The notes under the pieces are model-generated. The model was not told the DNA's origin and ran no database searches. It worked only from the letters and a program-made list of their open reading frames with translations. From positions 273,471 to 337,470 of the forward strand of contig NZ_JAJAEL010000035.1 in assembly GCF_020447205.1 (NCBI RefSeq): DNA of 64,000 nucleotides. The letters run 5' to 3'. Positions 36,915-45,878 of this stretch are shown here, piece after piece. Each line of letters opens with the position of its first letter. Within the stretch, counting starts at the first letter, position 1. Position numbers and translations under genes: made by a program. Source of the DNA: Thalassolituus alkanivorans. Its GTDB lineage: Bacteria > Pseudomonadota > Gammaproteobacteria > Pseudomonadales > Oceanobacteraceae.

Positions 36915-38336
36915 GTGAATTTTGACCGTATTCAACTTAACCGTCGCAACCTGCTGAAAGCCGCCGGCGCAGGTCTGGTTGCCGCCGGTACTGCTGGCTG
37001 CAGCTCCAGCGTAAAACCTCAGGAAAACCCAGGTATCATAGGCAAAGACGGCAAGCGGGTGCTGCCATGGAGTAACTGGTCCGGTAATCAGCACTGCCAG
37101 CCGAACGAGCGCCTGGTACCACGTAACGAAGACGAACTGCTGAACATTCTGCGTAATGCCACCCAGCCTATCCGCAGTGTTGGCTCTGGTCACAGCTTCA
37201 GTGCACTGGTACCAACCGATCAGACCCTGCTGTCTCTGGCACGCCTGCGTGGTGTCGAAAACATCGACAGCGACGCGATGGAAGCCGACGTCTGGGCCGG
37301 TACGCGTTTGTCGCAGATCGGCGACAAGCTGTGGGAACACGGCTTATCCACCATCAATATGTCTGACATCGACACCCAGGCCTTTGGTGGCGCACTGGCG
37401 ACCTCAACCCATGGTACGGGTAAAGAACTCGGCACCCTGTCGACCCATGTTAAAACCCTGCGCATCGCCAATGCCGCCGGTGAAATGCTGGAATGCAGCG
37501 CCAGCCAGAATGCTGACCTGTTTAATGCCGCCCGTAACAACCTGGGTGCTCTGGGCGTTGTAACCAAAGCCCGTATTCATGCCGACAAAGCCTATTATCT
37601 GAAAGAACACAGCTGGATGATGTCGGAAGACGAAGGCCTGGAACGCGCCGAAGAATTGCGTGATGCACACCGCCATTACGAAATGTATGCGCTGCCGCAC
37701 AGCGACTATATGCTCGGTATTGCCATCGATAAAATTGATCCGTCCGAAATTCCGGCCGATCAGCCGGAACCCAGCGGCGATGCTTATGAAGCCTTCCGCA
37801 TGATGTCGAACCTGATCGACTATATGCCATTCGCCCGCAGCTGGCTGGTGAACTTTGGCGCCGGTGGCGTGGAACCTGAAACCCGTTACGGTAAATCGCA
37901 CGAGATTTTCGGCAACCTGCGCGATATCCGCTTTAACGAAATGGAATACACCGTACCGGCTGAAGTGGGGCCACAGTGTCTGCGCGAAATTCTGCAGACC
38001 ATTAAAAAGCAGAATATTCCGGTGATTTTCCCGATCGAAGCCCGCTACATTAAAGGCGACGATGTCTGGCTGAGCCCGTTTTATAAGCGCGATGGTTTTG
38101 CCATCAGCTGCCATAATTTCCACGACAAGGACTACAAAAAGTACTTTGCCGCGATCGAACCGATTTTCTGGAAGTACGATGGCCGTCCACACTGGGGTAA
38201 AATTCATACGCTGAAAGCCGCTGAATTTGCCGCCCGTTATGAACGTTTCAATGACTTCCTGCGCGTACGTAAAGAAATGGACCCACAGGGACTGTTCCTG
38301 AACGACCATCTGCGTTCAACGCTGGGGATCAGCTGA
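36915..38336 (+). CDS. FAD-dependent sugar-lactone/alditol oxidase family protein with Tat signal
   Basis: VAO-fold oxidoreductase similar to D-arabinono-1,4-lactone or L-gulonolactone oxidases; 473 residues from GTG at 36915 (AGGAG 8 nt upstream). The N-terminus LNRRNLLKAAGAGLVAAG is a Tat signal. FAD-binding motifs include SVGSGHSFSALVP, where the His in SGHS is the covalent flavin site in this family, and GGALATSTHGTGKELG. The C-terminus carries the ALO domain with PHWGKIHTL. It is probably periplasmic and passes electrons to the adjacent cytochrome. The sugar substrate is unknown. Confidence 0.88.
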   Translation: MNFDRIQLNRRNLLKAAGAGLVAAGTAGCSSSVKPQENPGIIGKDGKRVLPWSNWSGNQHCQPNERLVPRNEDELLNILRNATQPIRSVGSGHSFSALVPTDQTLLSLARLRGVENIDSDAMEADVWAGTRLSQIGDKLWEHGLSTINMSDIDTQAFGGALATSTHGTGKELGTLSTHVKTLRIANAAGEMLECSASQNADLFNAARNNLGALGVVTKARIHADKAYYLKEHSWMMSEDEGLERAEELRDAHRHYEMYALPHSDYMLGIAIDKIDPSEIPADQPEPSGDAYEAFRMMSNLIDYMPFARSWLVNFGAGGVEPETRYGKSHEIFGNLRDIRFNEMEYTVPAEVGPQCLREILQTIKKQNIPVIFPIEARYIKGDDVWLSPFYKRDGFAISCHNFHDKDYKKYFAAIEPIFWKYDGRPHWGKIHTLKAAEFAARYERFNDFLRVRKEMDPQGLFLNDHLRSTLGIS

Positions 38337-38370
38337 TTTAATAATTGCAGTAATTAATCATCCGATAACA

Positions 38371-38402
38371 AATAAAGCCGGCAACTGCCGGCTTTATTGT
38401 TT
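38371..38402 (+). terminator. Intrinsic terminator after the lactone oxidase gene
   Basis: AATAAAGCCGGC-AACT-GCCGGCTTTATT forms a perfect 12-bp stem (38371-38398) followed by TGTTTAT. It ends the cytochrome/oxidase unit. Confidence 0.85.
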
Positions 38403-38521
38403 ATCCCATCAGAAACAGATAATCCCCAGCCGAATGCGGATTTATATTCATCAATCACCCCGGGGCTGCTATACAGGCTCGCCACTTCTTATCTCCGGCA
38501 CACTTCTGGTAAGCTTGGCCG

Positions 38522-39382
38522 ATGAAATTCGTGCTATTCCGTTTATTATCAAAAATCTTTTTACCAGTGTTCAGGCTGTTATGCCCTGTTGCGCTTTTAC
38601 TCACCTTTTCATCGTTAACGGTTGCGGCTGAAGTTAATCAGGAGACAGGGCAAGCCATACCGCTGGTCGTGACGTCAACGGTTCAGCCCTGGGGATTTTC
38701 TGATACAGAGAAAGCCAATAAAGGCATTCTGGTGGATTTTCAGAACTCGCTGTTTGCCCGCGCCAATATTAAGTTCAACAACCAGCTGGAGCCCTACCCT
38801 CGGGTAATTCAGGATATTGAAAAAGGCGACGCCGACATTGCTGTTATGTTTGTCAGTCCACAGGCTGAGCGTATTGCTCACTCACTGGGGTTCGTGCTCA
38901 ACGAACGCATCGTTATCGTGGTAAAAGCCGGCAGTAAAGAATACCGCTCGCTGGATGATTTTAATGGCCAGAACATTGGTCAGGTACGCGGCTCAAAATA
39001 TGGCCAGGCCTTTGATACTCATCCGGGCATTACCCGGGTAGCTCTGACCGATGTTGAACAGGGATTAAAAATGCTGCTGGCCGGGCGTCTGGATGCCATG
39101 GCCAGCACTGAGCATTCGCTGCTGTTTGCCATGTACAGCGCCGGTATCGATGCCGCCGCCGTTCAGCTGGCGTTGCCATTATTTACCGCCCGCGCCGACC
39201 TCTATGTCGCCCATCATGCGCTGCAGGCAGAATGGGTCAAACCATTGCGGCAGACACTGGAGGCGATGCGCCGTGATGGCAGTCTGACAAAAGCGCTGTA
39301 TCAGCATAAATACTGGCCTTACGACAGCTACTGTTTCAGCGGCGGTGACTGCCTCAGCGGCCATCAGGTCAGTGGCGACTGA
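38522..39382 (+). CDS. Periplasmic solute-binding protein, family 3-like
   Basis: A 286-residue exported protein: signal peptide (LLCPVALLLTFSSLTVAA), then the two-lobe pattern of amino-acid-type binding proteins (QPWGFSDTEKANKGILVDF, PYPRVIQDIEKGDADIAVMF, SLDDFNGQNIGQVRGSKYG, GLKMLLAGRLDAMAST). No ABC permease is nearby, so it may be a stand-alone sensor-type or orphan SBP. Ligand unknown. Two Cys near the C-terminus (YCFSGGDC) could form a disulfide. The ribosome site is weak. Confidence 0.8.
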   Translation: MKFVLFRLLSKIFLPVFRLLCPVALLLTFSSLTVAAEVNQETGQAIPLVVTSTVQPWGFSDTEKANKGILVDFQNSLFARANIKFNNQLEPYPRVIQDIEKGDADIAVMFVSPQAERIAHSLGFVLNERIVIVVKAGSKEYRSLDDFNGQNIGQVRGSKYGQAFDTHPGITRVALTDVEQGLKMLLAGRLDAMASTEHSLLFAMYSAGIDAAAVQLALPLFTARADLYVAHHALQAEWVKPLRQTLEAMRRDGSLTKALYQHKYWPYDSYCFSGGDCLSGHQVSGD

Positions 39383-39456
39383 AACGCCCGCCAGCCTTTC
39401 AGTGGCCGTCGTACTCCGCACCAAACAACGTGCTCATCTGCCGCTGTGGCTTTTCA

Positions 39457-39725
39457 TTAGGGCCTGTTAACACTAATTAACTAGGTCTGTTATCGGCTAA
39501 AAATTCCTCAGGCAAGGCGCTGAGAGTGTGGCCTAACGGGTTAAGCGAACGAACAGCAACGCTGGATGAGGGATTTTTAGCCATAACCCTTCGGGCTGAG
39601 GCCAGTTTTCCCCATTAACATCGTCGTTCGTCATTCATTTAGCCCGCTAATATCACTCCTCTCTCCTTGTTCTGAGAAAAACTGGCTCTCAGCAGGCATA
39701 TTTACTTAGTGTTAACAGGCCCTAA
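39457..39725. mobile_element. 269-bp palindromic element with perfect 20-bp terminal inverted repeats
   Basis: TTAGGGCCTGTTAACACTAA (39457-39476) and its exact complement (39706-39725) bound the element. Inside are two nested hairpins: GGCTAAAAATTCCTCA with TGAGGGATTTTTAGCC (one mismatch), and GCTGAGGCCAGTTTT with AAAACTGGCTCTCAGC. No coding capacity. The right end forms the tapT stop codon. An 18-bp copy of the end is at 17629. It looks like a MITE or a structured intergenic repeat. Confidence 0.8.
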
Positions 39726-40395
39726 TATTGGCTTTACCGGCTAAATAACGCTCACGGAAAACTGCAAAATACTCTGCCAGCGCCTGCGCGGCGGCGTGGT
39801 CTTCGGCCAGTTTTAATATCTCCACACCGACCTCAGCCGTGCATAACTGATGCAGATGTGCGGCTTCGCGCAGCTGATATTCCGAACCTTTTTCCGGCTG
39901 AATACCGAGCACCGGCAGATTCTGTAAATAGGGGCTGCGGAACATTTTTTTCGCTTCACGCCAGGTGCCGTCGAGCATCACAAACAACGGAATTTTGCCC
40001 TGCTGCACGGCTGGTAATTGCGCCGGAGAATGAATACAGCGTTCGGGCTCCGCATACTGATGCGGAAACACCACAATCGGGGCATAACGCTCATCCTGCA
40101 GCAGCGCCAGTAACTCAGGGTCATGCACCGTCCGCTGCCACTGGTAGGCGTAATTATCGGCCACCACATCGGCAATCAGCCGCCCGGTATTACTCGGTTT
40201 AAAGACTTCACCGTGATACATGATAAAAACAAACGCGCTGCGGCTGCTGACTTCTGGCCGCTCGGCACAGATGCAATGGCTGACGCCCAGCAGACACTGC
40301 GGACAACGCACGGTTTTGCTGCCACGCGCCAGGAAAGCACGGCGGGATTTCGCCAGTTCCTGCAGGCGCAGGTCAGCGACAGAGTTACGATGCAT
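39712..40395 (-). CDS. tapT: DTW-domain tRNA-uridine aminocarboxypropyltransferase
   Basis: Enzyme that adds the 3-amino-3-carboxypropyl group from SAM to uridine 47 of tRNA (acp3U). The 227-residue protein shows the zinc cluster VRCPQCLLGVSHCICAERP, PSNTGRLIADVV and the DTW motif LDGTWREAKKMFRSP. The last codons IRAC and the TAA stop come from the terminal repeat of the 269-bp element, so the native C-terminus was probably altered by insertion. The DTW core is intact and activity is likely retained. Confidence 0.9.
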   Translation of the reverse strand: MHRNSVADLRLQELAKSRRAFLARGSKTVRCPQCLLGVSHCICAERPEVSSRSAFVFIMYHGEVFKPSNTGRLIADVVADNYAYQWQRTVHDPELLALLQDERYAPIVVFPHQYAEPERCIHSPAQLPAVQQGKIPLFVMLDGTWREAKKMFRSPYLQNLPVLGIQPEKGSEYQLREAAHLHQLCTAEVGVEILKLAEDHAAAQALAEYFAVFRERYLAGKANIRAC

Positions 40396-40468
40396 TGGCG
40401 TTGTTACCCACAGGCAAATAAAGAAAAGGCGCGCATTCTACCCTGCACAGGGGCTAACGCGAAGATGG

Positions 40469-41248
40469 CTACAGGCTGCGCCAGAGCTCGGGTAAACCCG
40501 CTACAGAATCCAGCAGGTATTGCGGCTGCAATCCGGCACTGTCGGCGTCTTCGTCACCCGGCCGGTATTTGCCGGTACGCACCAGTGCGCCGTGAATGCC
40601 ACAGGCCTGAGCGCCCAGCACATCACCGAGGCGGTCATCACCGATCATCAGGGTTTGCTCTGCCGTAACATTAAGCGCCGCCAGCGCCTGCTGAAAAAAC
40701 GAGGCCGCCGGTTTCCCCATCACCAGCGCCTGCCGCCCAGTCGCGTATTCCAGTGCCTTAACAAAGGGGCCGACATCCAGCTGCAGTCCATCGGCGGCAG
40801 CGAAATAGCGCGTCATTCCTAATGCCAGCAAGGGAATATCAGGATCAGCCACCAGCACCCGGAACGCCTGATTCAGCACCTCAAAGGTAAAACCCGTACC
40901 CATATCACCGATCACCAGCGCCTCGGCATCGTCACCACCGCTCAGATCAAACATACCGAACTCGCTGTACACCGCCTGCGGTAACAGCACATGCAGACGC
41001 TGCTTACGCTGTTGCTGCAGCCACAGCCGCGCGGCAATCGGCGGGGTAAGAATATCGGCTTCGTGCGCAGCAATGCCGGCTGCCTGCAGATCGGCTGCAA
41101 TACGGCTGGCGGGTTTGGAGGTGGTATTGGTTAAAAACCGGTAAGGAATGCCCTGCTGCTGCACCCAGCGCAGGCTTTGCGCAGCACCGGGCAGTGCTGC
41201 GCCTTTAAATAACAGGACACCATCGATATCAAAGAGAACCGCCTGCAT
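40469..41248 (-). CDS. HAD-superfamily IIA phosphatase (TIGR01458-like)
   Basis: Cytosolic HAD hydrolase of 259 residues. Motif I VLFDIDGVL (Asp7 and Asp9), motif II LTNTTSKP, motif III Lys in VMGKPAASFF and motif IV MIGDDRLGDVLGAQ are all present, with a C2-type cap between II and III. The pattern matches the LHPP/HDHD2-like group. Substrate unknown; phospholysine or pyrophosphate-type activities are known in relatives. It lies 73 nt upstream of tapT on the same strand and may share its transcript. Confidence 0.88.
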   Translation of the reverse strand: MQAVLFDIDGVLLFKGAALPGAAQSLRWVQQQGIPYRFLTNTTSKPASRIAADLQAAGIAAHEADILTPPIAARLWLQQQRKQRLHVLLPQAVYSEFGMFDLSGGDDAEALVIGDMGTGFTFEVLNQAFRVLVADPDIPLLALGMTRYFAAADGLQLDVGPFVKALEYATGRQALVMGKPAASFFQQALAALNVTAEQTLMIGDDRLGDVLGAQACGIHGALVRTGKYRPGDEDADSAGLQPQYLLDSVAGLPELWRSL

Positions 41249-41367
41249 AACGCCTCCTCTGCTGTTCTGTCTGCCCGTTCATCTGCGACAGAATCATCAC
41301 CTGAATAAACAGACTACTACAAGCTGCAGCAGCCGGCAGAAAACTGCGTTTATCTGCTCAGCGCTTC

Positions 41368-42615
41368 TCAGTCACACAAACCATCATCCGGCAACAAATG
41401 TTCATAGCGGGCGTCGGTCAGGGTGCGCAGGAAGCACACCAGTGCAGTGACTTCTGTTTCCGTCAGGGTACGCGCCTGCTGCAAATCGTCGTTACTCATG
41501 TTGGCACTGATTTCCGGCTCAGCCCAGGGCAGCCCGGTTTCCGGATTTTCCGCAAAATCCGACCCGGTCTTAAAGTGATCGTAAAACTGTACCACCGTCG
41601 TCAGATCAGCAAACACGCCGTTGTGCATATAGGGGCCGGTAACAGCGACGTTTCGCAATGTCGGGACTTTAAATTTACCGCGCTGCATCTCATCCGTGAC
41701 GTCCGGATTCGCCAGCAAGCCATCATCGCTGCCGCTTACTCCGCTCAGCTCACGGGCAGCGGCATTCACCGGTACGCCAATGTTGTGGTACTCGTAATTA
41801 CTGAAGGTTTCCCCGCGCTGGCCCTTGGCTTTTAACTGATGACAGGCGCCACAGTTAGTGAACTGACTGAAAAACAGCGATTTTCCCTGCGTGGCTTTAT
41901 CCAGCGCATCGTAAACATAGCGATTGGCATCCCCAAGCGGCAATAACGAGCGGTCGTATTTCGAATCGAAAGGGGCAAAGGTATTACTGCGCTCAAAAGC
42001 CGCAATGGCATCGGTCATTGCCGCATAGGCGGCATCAGCATCAGCGGTCAGATCCAGTCCGTACAATTGGCTGAAAGCTTCTGTGTAGTCATTATTTTCC
42101 AGCAACCGGTTAACCACGGCCGCTTTGTTTTCCATGCCCATTTCAATCGGGTTCAGTGGTGGCCCGGCAGCCTGCTGTGCCAGACCACTGGCGCGGCCAT
42201 CGTGAAACTGACCACCGATATAACCGCTGTATTCCTTCAGACTGCCCGGCACAGTTTCCGCTGCGCGGGTATGGCTGCCCTGACTGAACGCCGGACTGAA
42301 GCGCGCATAAGCTGCGGTCGGAGCATTGCGATCACCAAAAGACGTGCCGTTATCGCCACGGGATACCGGGCTCACCTTGCCATCTGCGCCACTGCGGTTA
42401 TCAACAAAACCATGCTCGGGGTTGTGGCAGGTCGCACAGGACTGAGTGCGGTTGGCTGACAGGCGGGTGTCATGAAACAGGCTTTCACCCAGCGCTTCTT
42501 TGCTGACAAAGGCCGGACTCTCAGAGCCGCCACTGCTGCTGCCACCACAACCGGTAATGGCTAACACAACGACAGCCAGCGATACATGTAACGGAAAAAA
42601 CAACGCTTTATTCAT
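41368..42615 (-). CDS. Di-heme cytochrome c peroxidase/MauG family lipoprotein
   Basis: Periplasmic di-heme protein, 415 residues. A signal peptide with lipobox (VVVLAITGCGG) predicts lipid anchoring. Two heme sites: SCATCHNPEHGF (about residue 60) and NCGACHQLKAKG (about 250). Further family blocks: FHDTRLSANRTQ, GGQFHDGRASGL and VPTLRNVAVTGPYMHNGVFADL. It is divergent from the imelysin operon and shares the intergenic region with the Fur-like box, suggesting co-regulation. Substrate unknown (H2O2 or a protein radical target). Confidence 0.9.
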   Translation of the reverse strand: MNKALFFPLHVSLAVVVLAITGCGGSSSGGSESPAFVSKEALGESLFHDTRLSANRTQSCATCHNPEHGFVDNRSGADGKVSPVSRGDNGTSFGDRNAPTAAYARFSPAFSQGSHTRAAETVPGSLKEYSGYIGGQFHDGRASGLAQQAAGPPLNPIEMGMENKAAVVNRLLENNDYTEAFSQLYGLDLTADADAAYAAMTDAIAAFERSNTFAPFDSKYDRSLLPLGDANRYVYDALDKATQGKSLFFSQFTNCGACHQLKAKGQRGETFSNYEYHNIGVPVNAAARELSGVSGSDDGLLANPDVTDEMQRGKFKVPTLRNVAVTGPYMHNGVFADLTTVVQFYDHFKTGSDFAENPETGLPWAEPEISANMSNDDLQQARTLTETEVTALVCFLRTLTDARYEHLLPDDGLCD

Positions 42616-42708
42616 AACCCAATCAGCCAGGTAGCAACAATTCAGACGGCAATGCTACTACAGAGAGTGTGGATATAAAATACGAATCACTCACATATAA
42701 TTTCACAG

Positions 42709-42737
42709 TTGCAAATCATTAGCATTTACACTAGATT
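42709..42737 (+). promoter_or_regulatory. Promoter with overlapping Fur-like box for the imelysin operon
   Basis: TTGCAA (42709-42714), 17-bp spacer and TAGATT (42732-42737) form a candidate promoter. TGCAAATCATTAGCA (42710-42724) matches the 7-1-7 Fur box TGATAATNATTATCA at 11 of 14 defined positions and covers the -35 region. It predicts iron repression of the operon and perhaps of the divergent peroxidase. Confidence 0.6.
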
Positions 42738-42842
42738 GCGGCCCCTGACGTTTTTTTACAGATGCGCGACAGCCAGCCCAACGTGTGTTGCCCGGCTTAC
42801 AACTGTCACCGCCATTCATTTCTGCTCAAACAGGACCCGATC

Positions 42843-44327
42843 ATGAAACTGACACAGCTTGCAGCCTGTATCGCCACCGCCACACTGTTGACCGCTTGCG
42901 GTGGATCATCCAGCGACTCAGACTCCTCCGTTATCAACCTGCCGAATGTGCAGAAGGTTCTGAATACCAATGCCGATATCGCCCTGGCCGTTTACAGTGA
43001 TGCCGTCGATACCGCCATCGACCTGAAAACTGCACTGGCAACCTTCCGTGCAGATCCGACTGAAGCCAACCTGGAAGCGGCGAAGAAAGCCTGGCTGGTT
43101 GCGCGCGAACCTTACGGCCAGAGCGAAGTTTACCGTTTCCGTAACAGCCCGATTGACTCAACAGACTACAGCAGCGAAGACGGCCCGGAAGGCGATATCA
43201 ACGCTTGGCCATTGGGCGAAGCCCTGATCGATTACGTCAAAACCAACAGCAGCGACTTTGGCACCGACCAGATTGGTGTCACCGCTAACAGCGCCGGCAT
43301 TAACGGCAACGGCGCCATTGATGCGACCCACGCCACCAACAATGATGCTGACAATATCATTGGCAACACCAGCGTCGTGATCAACGCTGATCTGCTGGCC
43401 AATACCGCCACCGCCGATGATGAGCACGATGTGATTGCCGGCTACCACGCCATCGAATTTATGCTGTGGGGTCAGGATCTGAACACCACCGGCAACACGA
43501 CTGACGGTACAGACCGTGACAGCGCCGTGAAATCTTATGTGTTTAACCACGGTGGCCAGCGTCCGCTGGGCGATTTCGTTCCGGGTTTTGATGGCACAAA
43601 CACAGACTACAACGCCAACACCCTCTCCCACCGTCGTCATCAGTTTATGGCCGTTGCGGTGGATAAACTGATTGCCGATCTCGAAGCCGTACGCGATGGC
43701 TGGAAAGCCGGTGCGGCTTACCGTACAGCCTTCACCACGGTGACCACCGAAGCACAGGCCAAACAAAAACTGGCAGAAATTCTGACCGGTATGGGCACGC
43801 TGTCCGAAGGCGAACTGGCCGGTGAGCGTATGCAGATTGCCTTCAGCGCCAACTCTCAGGAAGACGAACACAGCTGTTTCTCCGATAACACTCACCGTGA
43901 TATCTGGCTGGATGCAGAAGGCGTAGCCAACAGTTACTACGGTGCCTATGCCGGCTACGACAGCACACTGGACGGTACCGATAACGTCACCACCCGTGCC
44001 ATTACCAATGGCTATGGTATCGACGATTACCTGCGCGATGCCGGTAAAGCAGAACTGGCCACCCGGGTCGAAACAGCGCTGACCACCACCGCAACCCACT
44101 ACACGGCCATCGATGCCAAGGCCCGTGCCGGAGAACCCTTTGACGTGCTGATTATGGCCGCCAATCAGACCGCCAATAACCCGGTCTACAAAACCATCAC
44201 CGCACTCAACACCCAGTCGGCACTGATTGCAGAAATTGCCACCACCCTGGGTATCAACGGTTCTGTTGTTGATCCTGACGCATCCGCCTGTGATACCAAG
44301 GACCCGCTGGCATCCTGTGACGAATAA
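42843..44327 (+). CDS. Imelysin family lipoprotein (M75-like, putative iron-binding)
   Basis: Exported lipoprotein of 494 residues; signal and lipobox TATLLTACGGSS after the ATG at 42843, which follows AGGACCCGATC. The imelysin fold is supported by DLKTALATFRADPTEANLEA, RFRNSPID and the GxHxxE motif in VIAGYHAIEFMLWGQ, plus SHRRHQFMAVAVDKLI. Relatives (IcmP/IrpA) are iron-regulated and implicated in iron acquisition; peptidase activity is doubtful for most. First gene of a five-gene cluster behind a Fur-like promoter. Confidence 0.88.
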   Translation: MKLTQLAACIATATLLTACGGSSSDSDSSVINLPNVQKVLNTNADIALAVYSDAVDTAIDLKTALATFRADPTEANLEAAKKAWLVAREPYGQSEVYRFRNSPIDSTDYSSEDGPEGDINAWPLGEALIDYVKTNSSDFGTDQIGVTANSAGINGNGAIDATHATNNDADNIIGNTSVVINADLLANTATADDEHDVIAGYHAIEFMLWGQDLNTTGNTTDGTDRDSAVKSYVFNHGGQRPLGDFVPGFDGTNTDYNANTLSHRRHQFMAVAVDKLIADLEAVRDGWKAGAAYRTAFTTVTTEAQAKQKLAEILTGMGTLSEGELAGERMQIAFSANSQEDEHSCFSDNTHRDIWLDAEGVANSYYGAYAGYDSTLDGTDNVTTRAITNGYGIDDYLRDAGKAELATRVETALTTTATHYTAIDAKARAGEPFDVLIMAANQTANNPVYKTITALNTQSALIAEIATTLGINGSVVDPDASACDTKDPLASCDE

Positions 44328-44337
44328 TCACCAGCCA

Positions 44338-45867
44338 ATGAATGCATTATCGATGCTCAGCCAGCCGGGTTTTACCCGGCTGGCTTTTGTCTTTTCAGCC
44401 GTACTGAGCCTGAGTGCCTGCCAGCCTGCTGCGCCATCCGCAAACACGGCAAAGGCAGCAACACAGTCAGCTGTACCTGCATTAAGCGACAGCGAACGCC
44501 TGCCCGGTGGCATTGGCAGCAGTGCCATCATGCCTTTTGCCAGCTACGAAAAACCCGTCACTAATTTACCCGTCAATGCCAAAGCCGACTTTTTTGCCGG
44601 TAAAGCGCTGGCGCACCAACCCTGGGTAAAAGCGCCGACCGCCACCACCGCACGCGATGGATTGGGCCCGCTGTATAACGCCCGCACCTGCCTGGCCTGC
44701 CACATTAACGGCGGCCGTGGTTCGGTTCCGGCCGATAACAACAGTCCGCTGTTTAATGCCTTCCTGCGGCTAAGCCTGCCGGGGTCTGATCCGGTTGCCG
44801 GTGTCATTCCCGAACCTGTGTATGGCGATCAGCTGCAAAGCCAGTCAACCGCGCTGTCCCATCAGCTGCGCAGCAGTCAGAACGATCTGCTCAGGCCCGA
44901 TGAGGTAGCACCGGAAGCCTACGTTTATCTCAACTGGCAGACCCGTTGGTTCACCTATCCCGACGGCCAGCAGATTGAATTGCGCTGGCCCGAAGCTGAT
45001 ATCCGCAATCTGGGTTATGGCCCGCTGCACGAGCACACACTGTTCAGTCTCAGGGTCGCGCCGCCGATTCATGGCATGGGTTTGCTGGAGTTAATTGATC
45101 AGGCCGATATTGATGCCCTGGCCGATGAACACGACCGCAATCAGGATGGTATTTCCGGCCGGGTCAATCAGGTCTGGGATGTGGAACAACAAAAAACCGT
45201 CCCCGGTCGTTTTGGCCTGAAAGCCAACCGCCCAACCATGGCGATGGTGGTCGCCGGTGCCTTTGCCAACGACGTTGGCATCAGTAACCCGCTGTTTCCG
45301 GCCCAACCCTGCACCAGCGCGCAGAGCATCTGTTTACAGCAAGCCACTGGCAACGATAAACAGGGCAATGATCAACAGGGGACCGAGCTGCCGCAAAAAC
45401 TGCTGCAGCTGGTGATCAATTTCAACCGCAATCTGGCGGTGCCACAACGCCGGGATGCCGATCATCAGGACGTTATTGCCGGGCGCTCGCTGTTTTATCA
45501 GAGCGGCTGTGCGGGTTGTCATCAGCCATCGTTTGTCACCGGCGAAAGCCGCGAATTTCCTCATCTGAGTAAGCAGATTATCTGGCCATACAGCGATCTG
45601 CTGTTGCACGACATGGGCGAAGAACTGGCCGACCACCGCCCGGACTACGCCGCCAATGGCCGCGAATGGCGGACACCACCACTGTGGGGACTGGGCCTGA
45701 GCCAACAGGTCAATGGCAGCACCACCCTGCTGCACGATGGCCGTGCCCGTTCAGTCGAAGAAGCCATTGTGTGGCACGGCGGTGAAGCCCTTGGTGCACG
45801 CCAGGCCTTTGTTAATCTGCCGGCCGATGAGCGCAAGGCTCTGATCCGCTTTGTCCAATCGCTGTAA
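44338..45867 (+). CDS. Di-heme oxidoreductase (DUF1111/DHOR family) lipoprotein
   Basis: Periplasmic c-type di-heme protein, 509 residues from the ATG at 44338. A lipobox (SAVLSLSACQPA) suggests lipid anchoring. Hemes: TCLACHINGGRGS and GCAGCHQPSFVTG. Other family blocks are GLGPLYNARTC, GPLHEHTLFSLRVAPPIHGMG and DQDGISGRVNQV. DUF1111 genes regularly sit next to imelysin genes, so a redox step on iron or a ligand is inferred. Start is uncertain because no good ribosome site is visible; 10 nt after the imelysin gene. Confidence 0.85.
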   Translation: MNALSMLSQPGFTRLAFVFSAVLSLSACQPAAPSANTAKAATQSAVPALSDSERLPGGIGSSAIMPFASYEKPVTNLPVNAKADFFAGKALAHQPWVKAPTATTARDGLGPLYNARTCLACHINGGRGSVPADNNSPLFNAFLRLSLPGSDPVAGVIPEPVYGDQLQSQSTALSHQLRSSQNDLLRPDEVAPEAYVYLNWQTRWFTYPDGQQIELRWPEADIRNLGYGPLHEHTLFSLRVAPPIHGMGLLELIDQADIDALADEHDRNQDGISGRVNQVWDVEQQKTVPGRFGLKANRPTMAMVVAGAFANDVGISNPLFPAQPCTSAQSICLQQATGNDKQGNDQQGTELPQKLLQLVINFNRNLAVPQRRDADHQDVIAGRSLFYQSGCAGCHQPSFVTGESREFPHLSKQIIWPYSDLLLHDMGEELADHRPDYAANGREWRTPPLWGLGLSQQVNGSTTLLHDGRARSVEEAIVWHGGEALGARQAFVNLPADERKALIRFVQSL

Positions 45868-45878
45868 GTGGAATGTGT

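Noticed and set aside
38434-38631. 65-residue frame before the solute-binding protein
   Set aside because: It overlaps the signal-peptide region of the real gene in another frame and resembles nothing.
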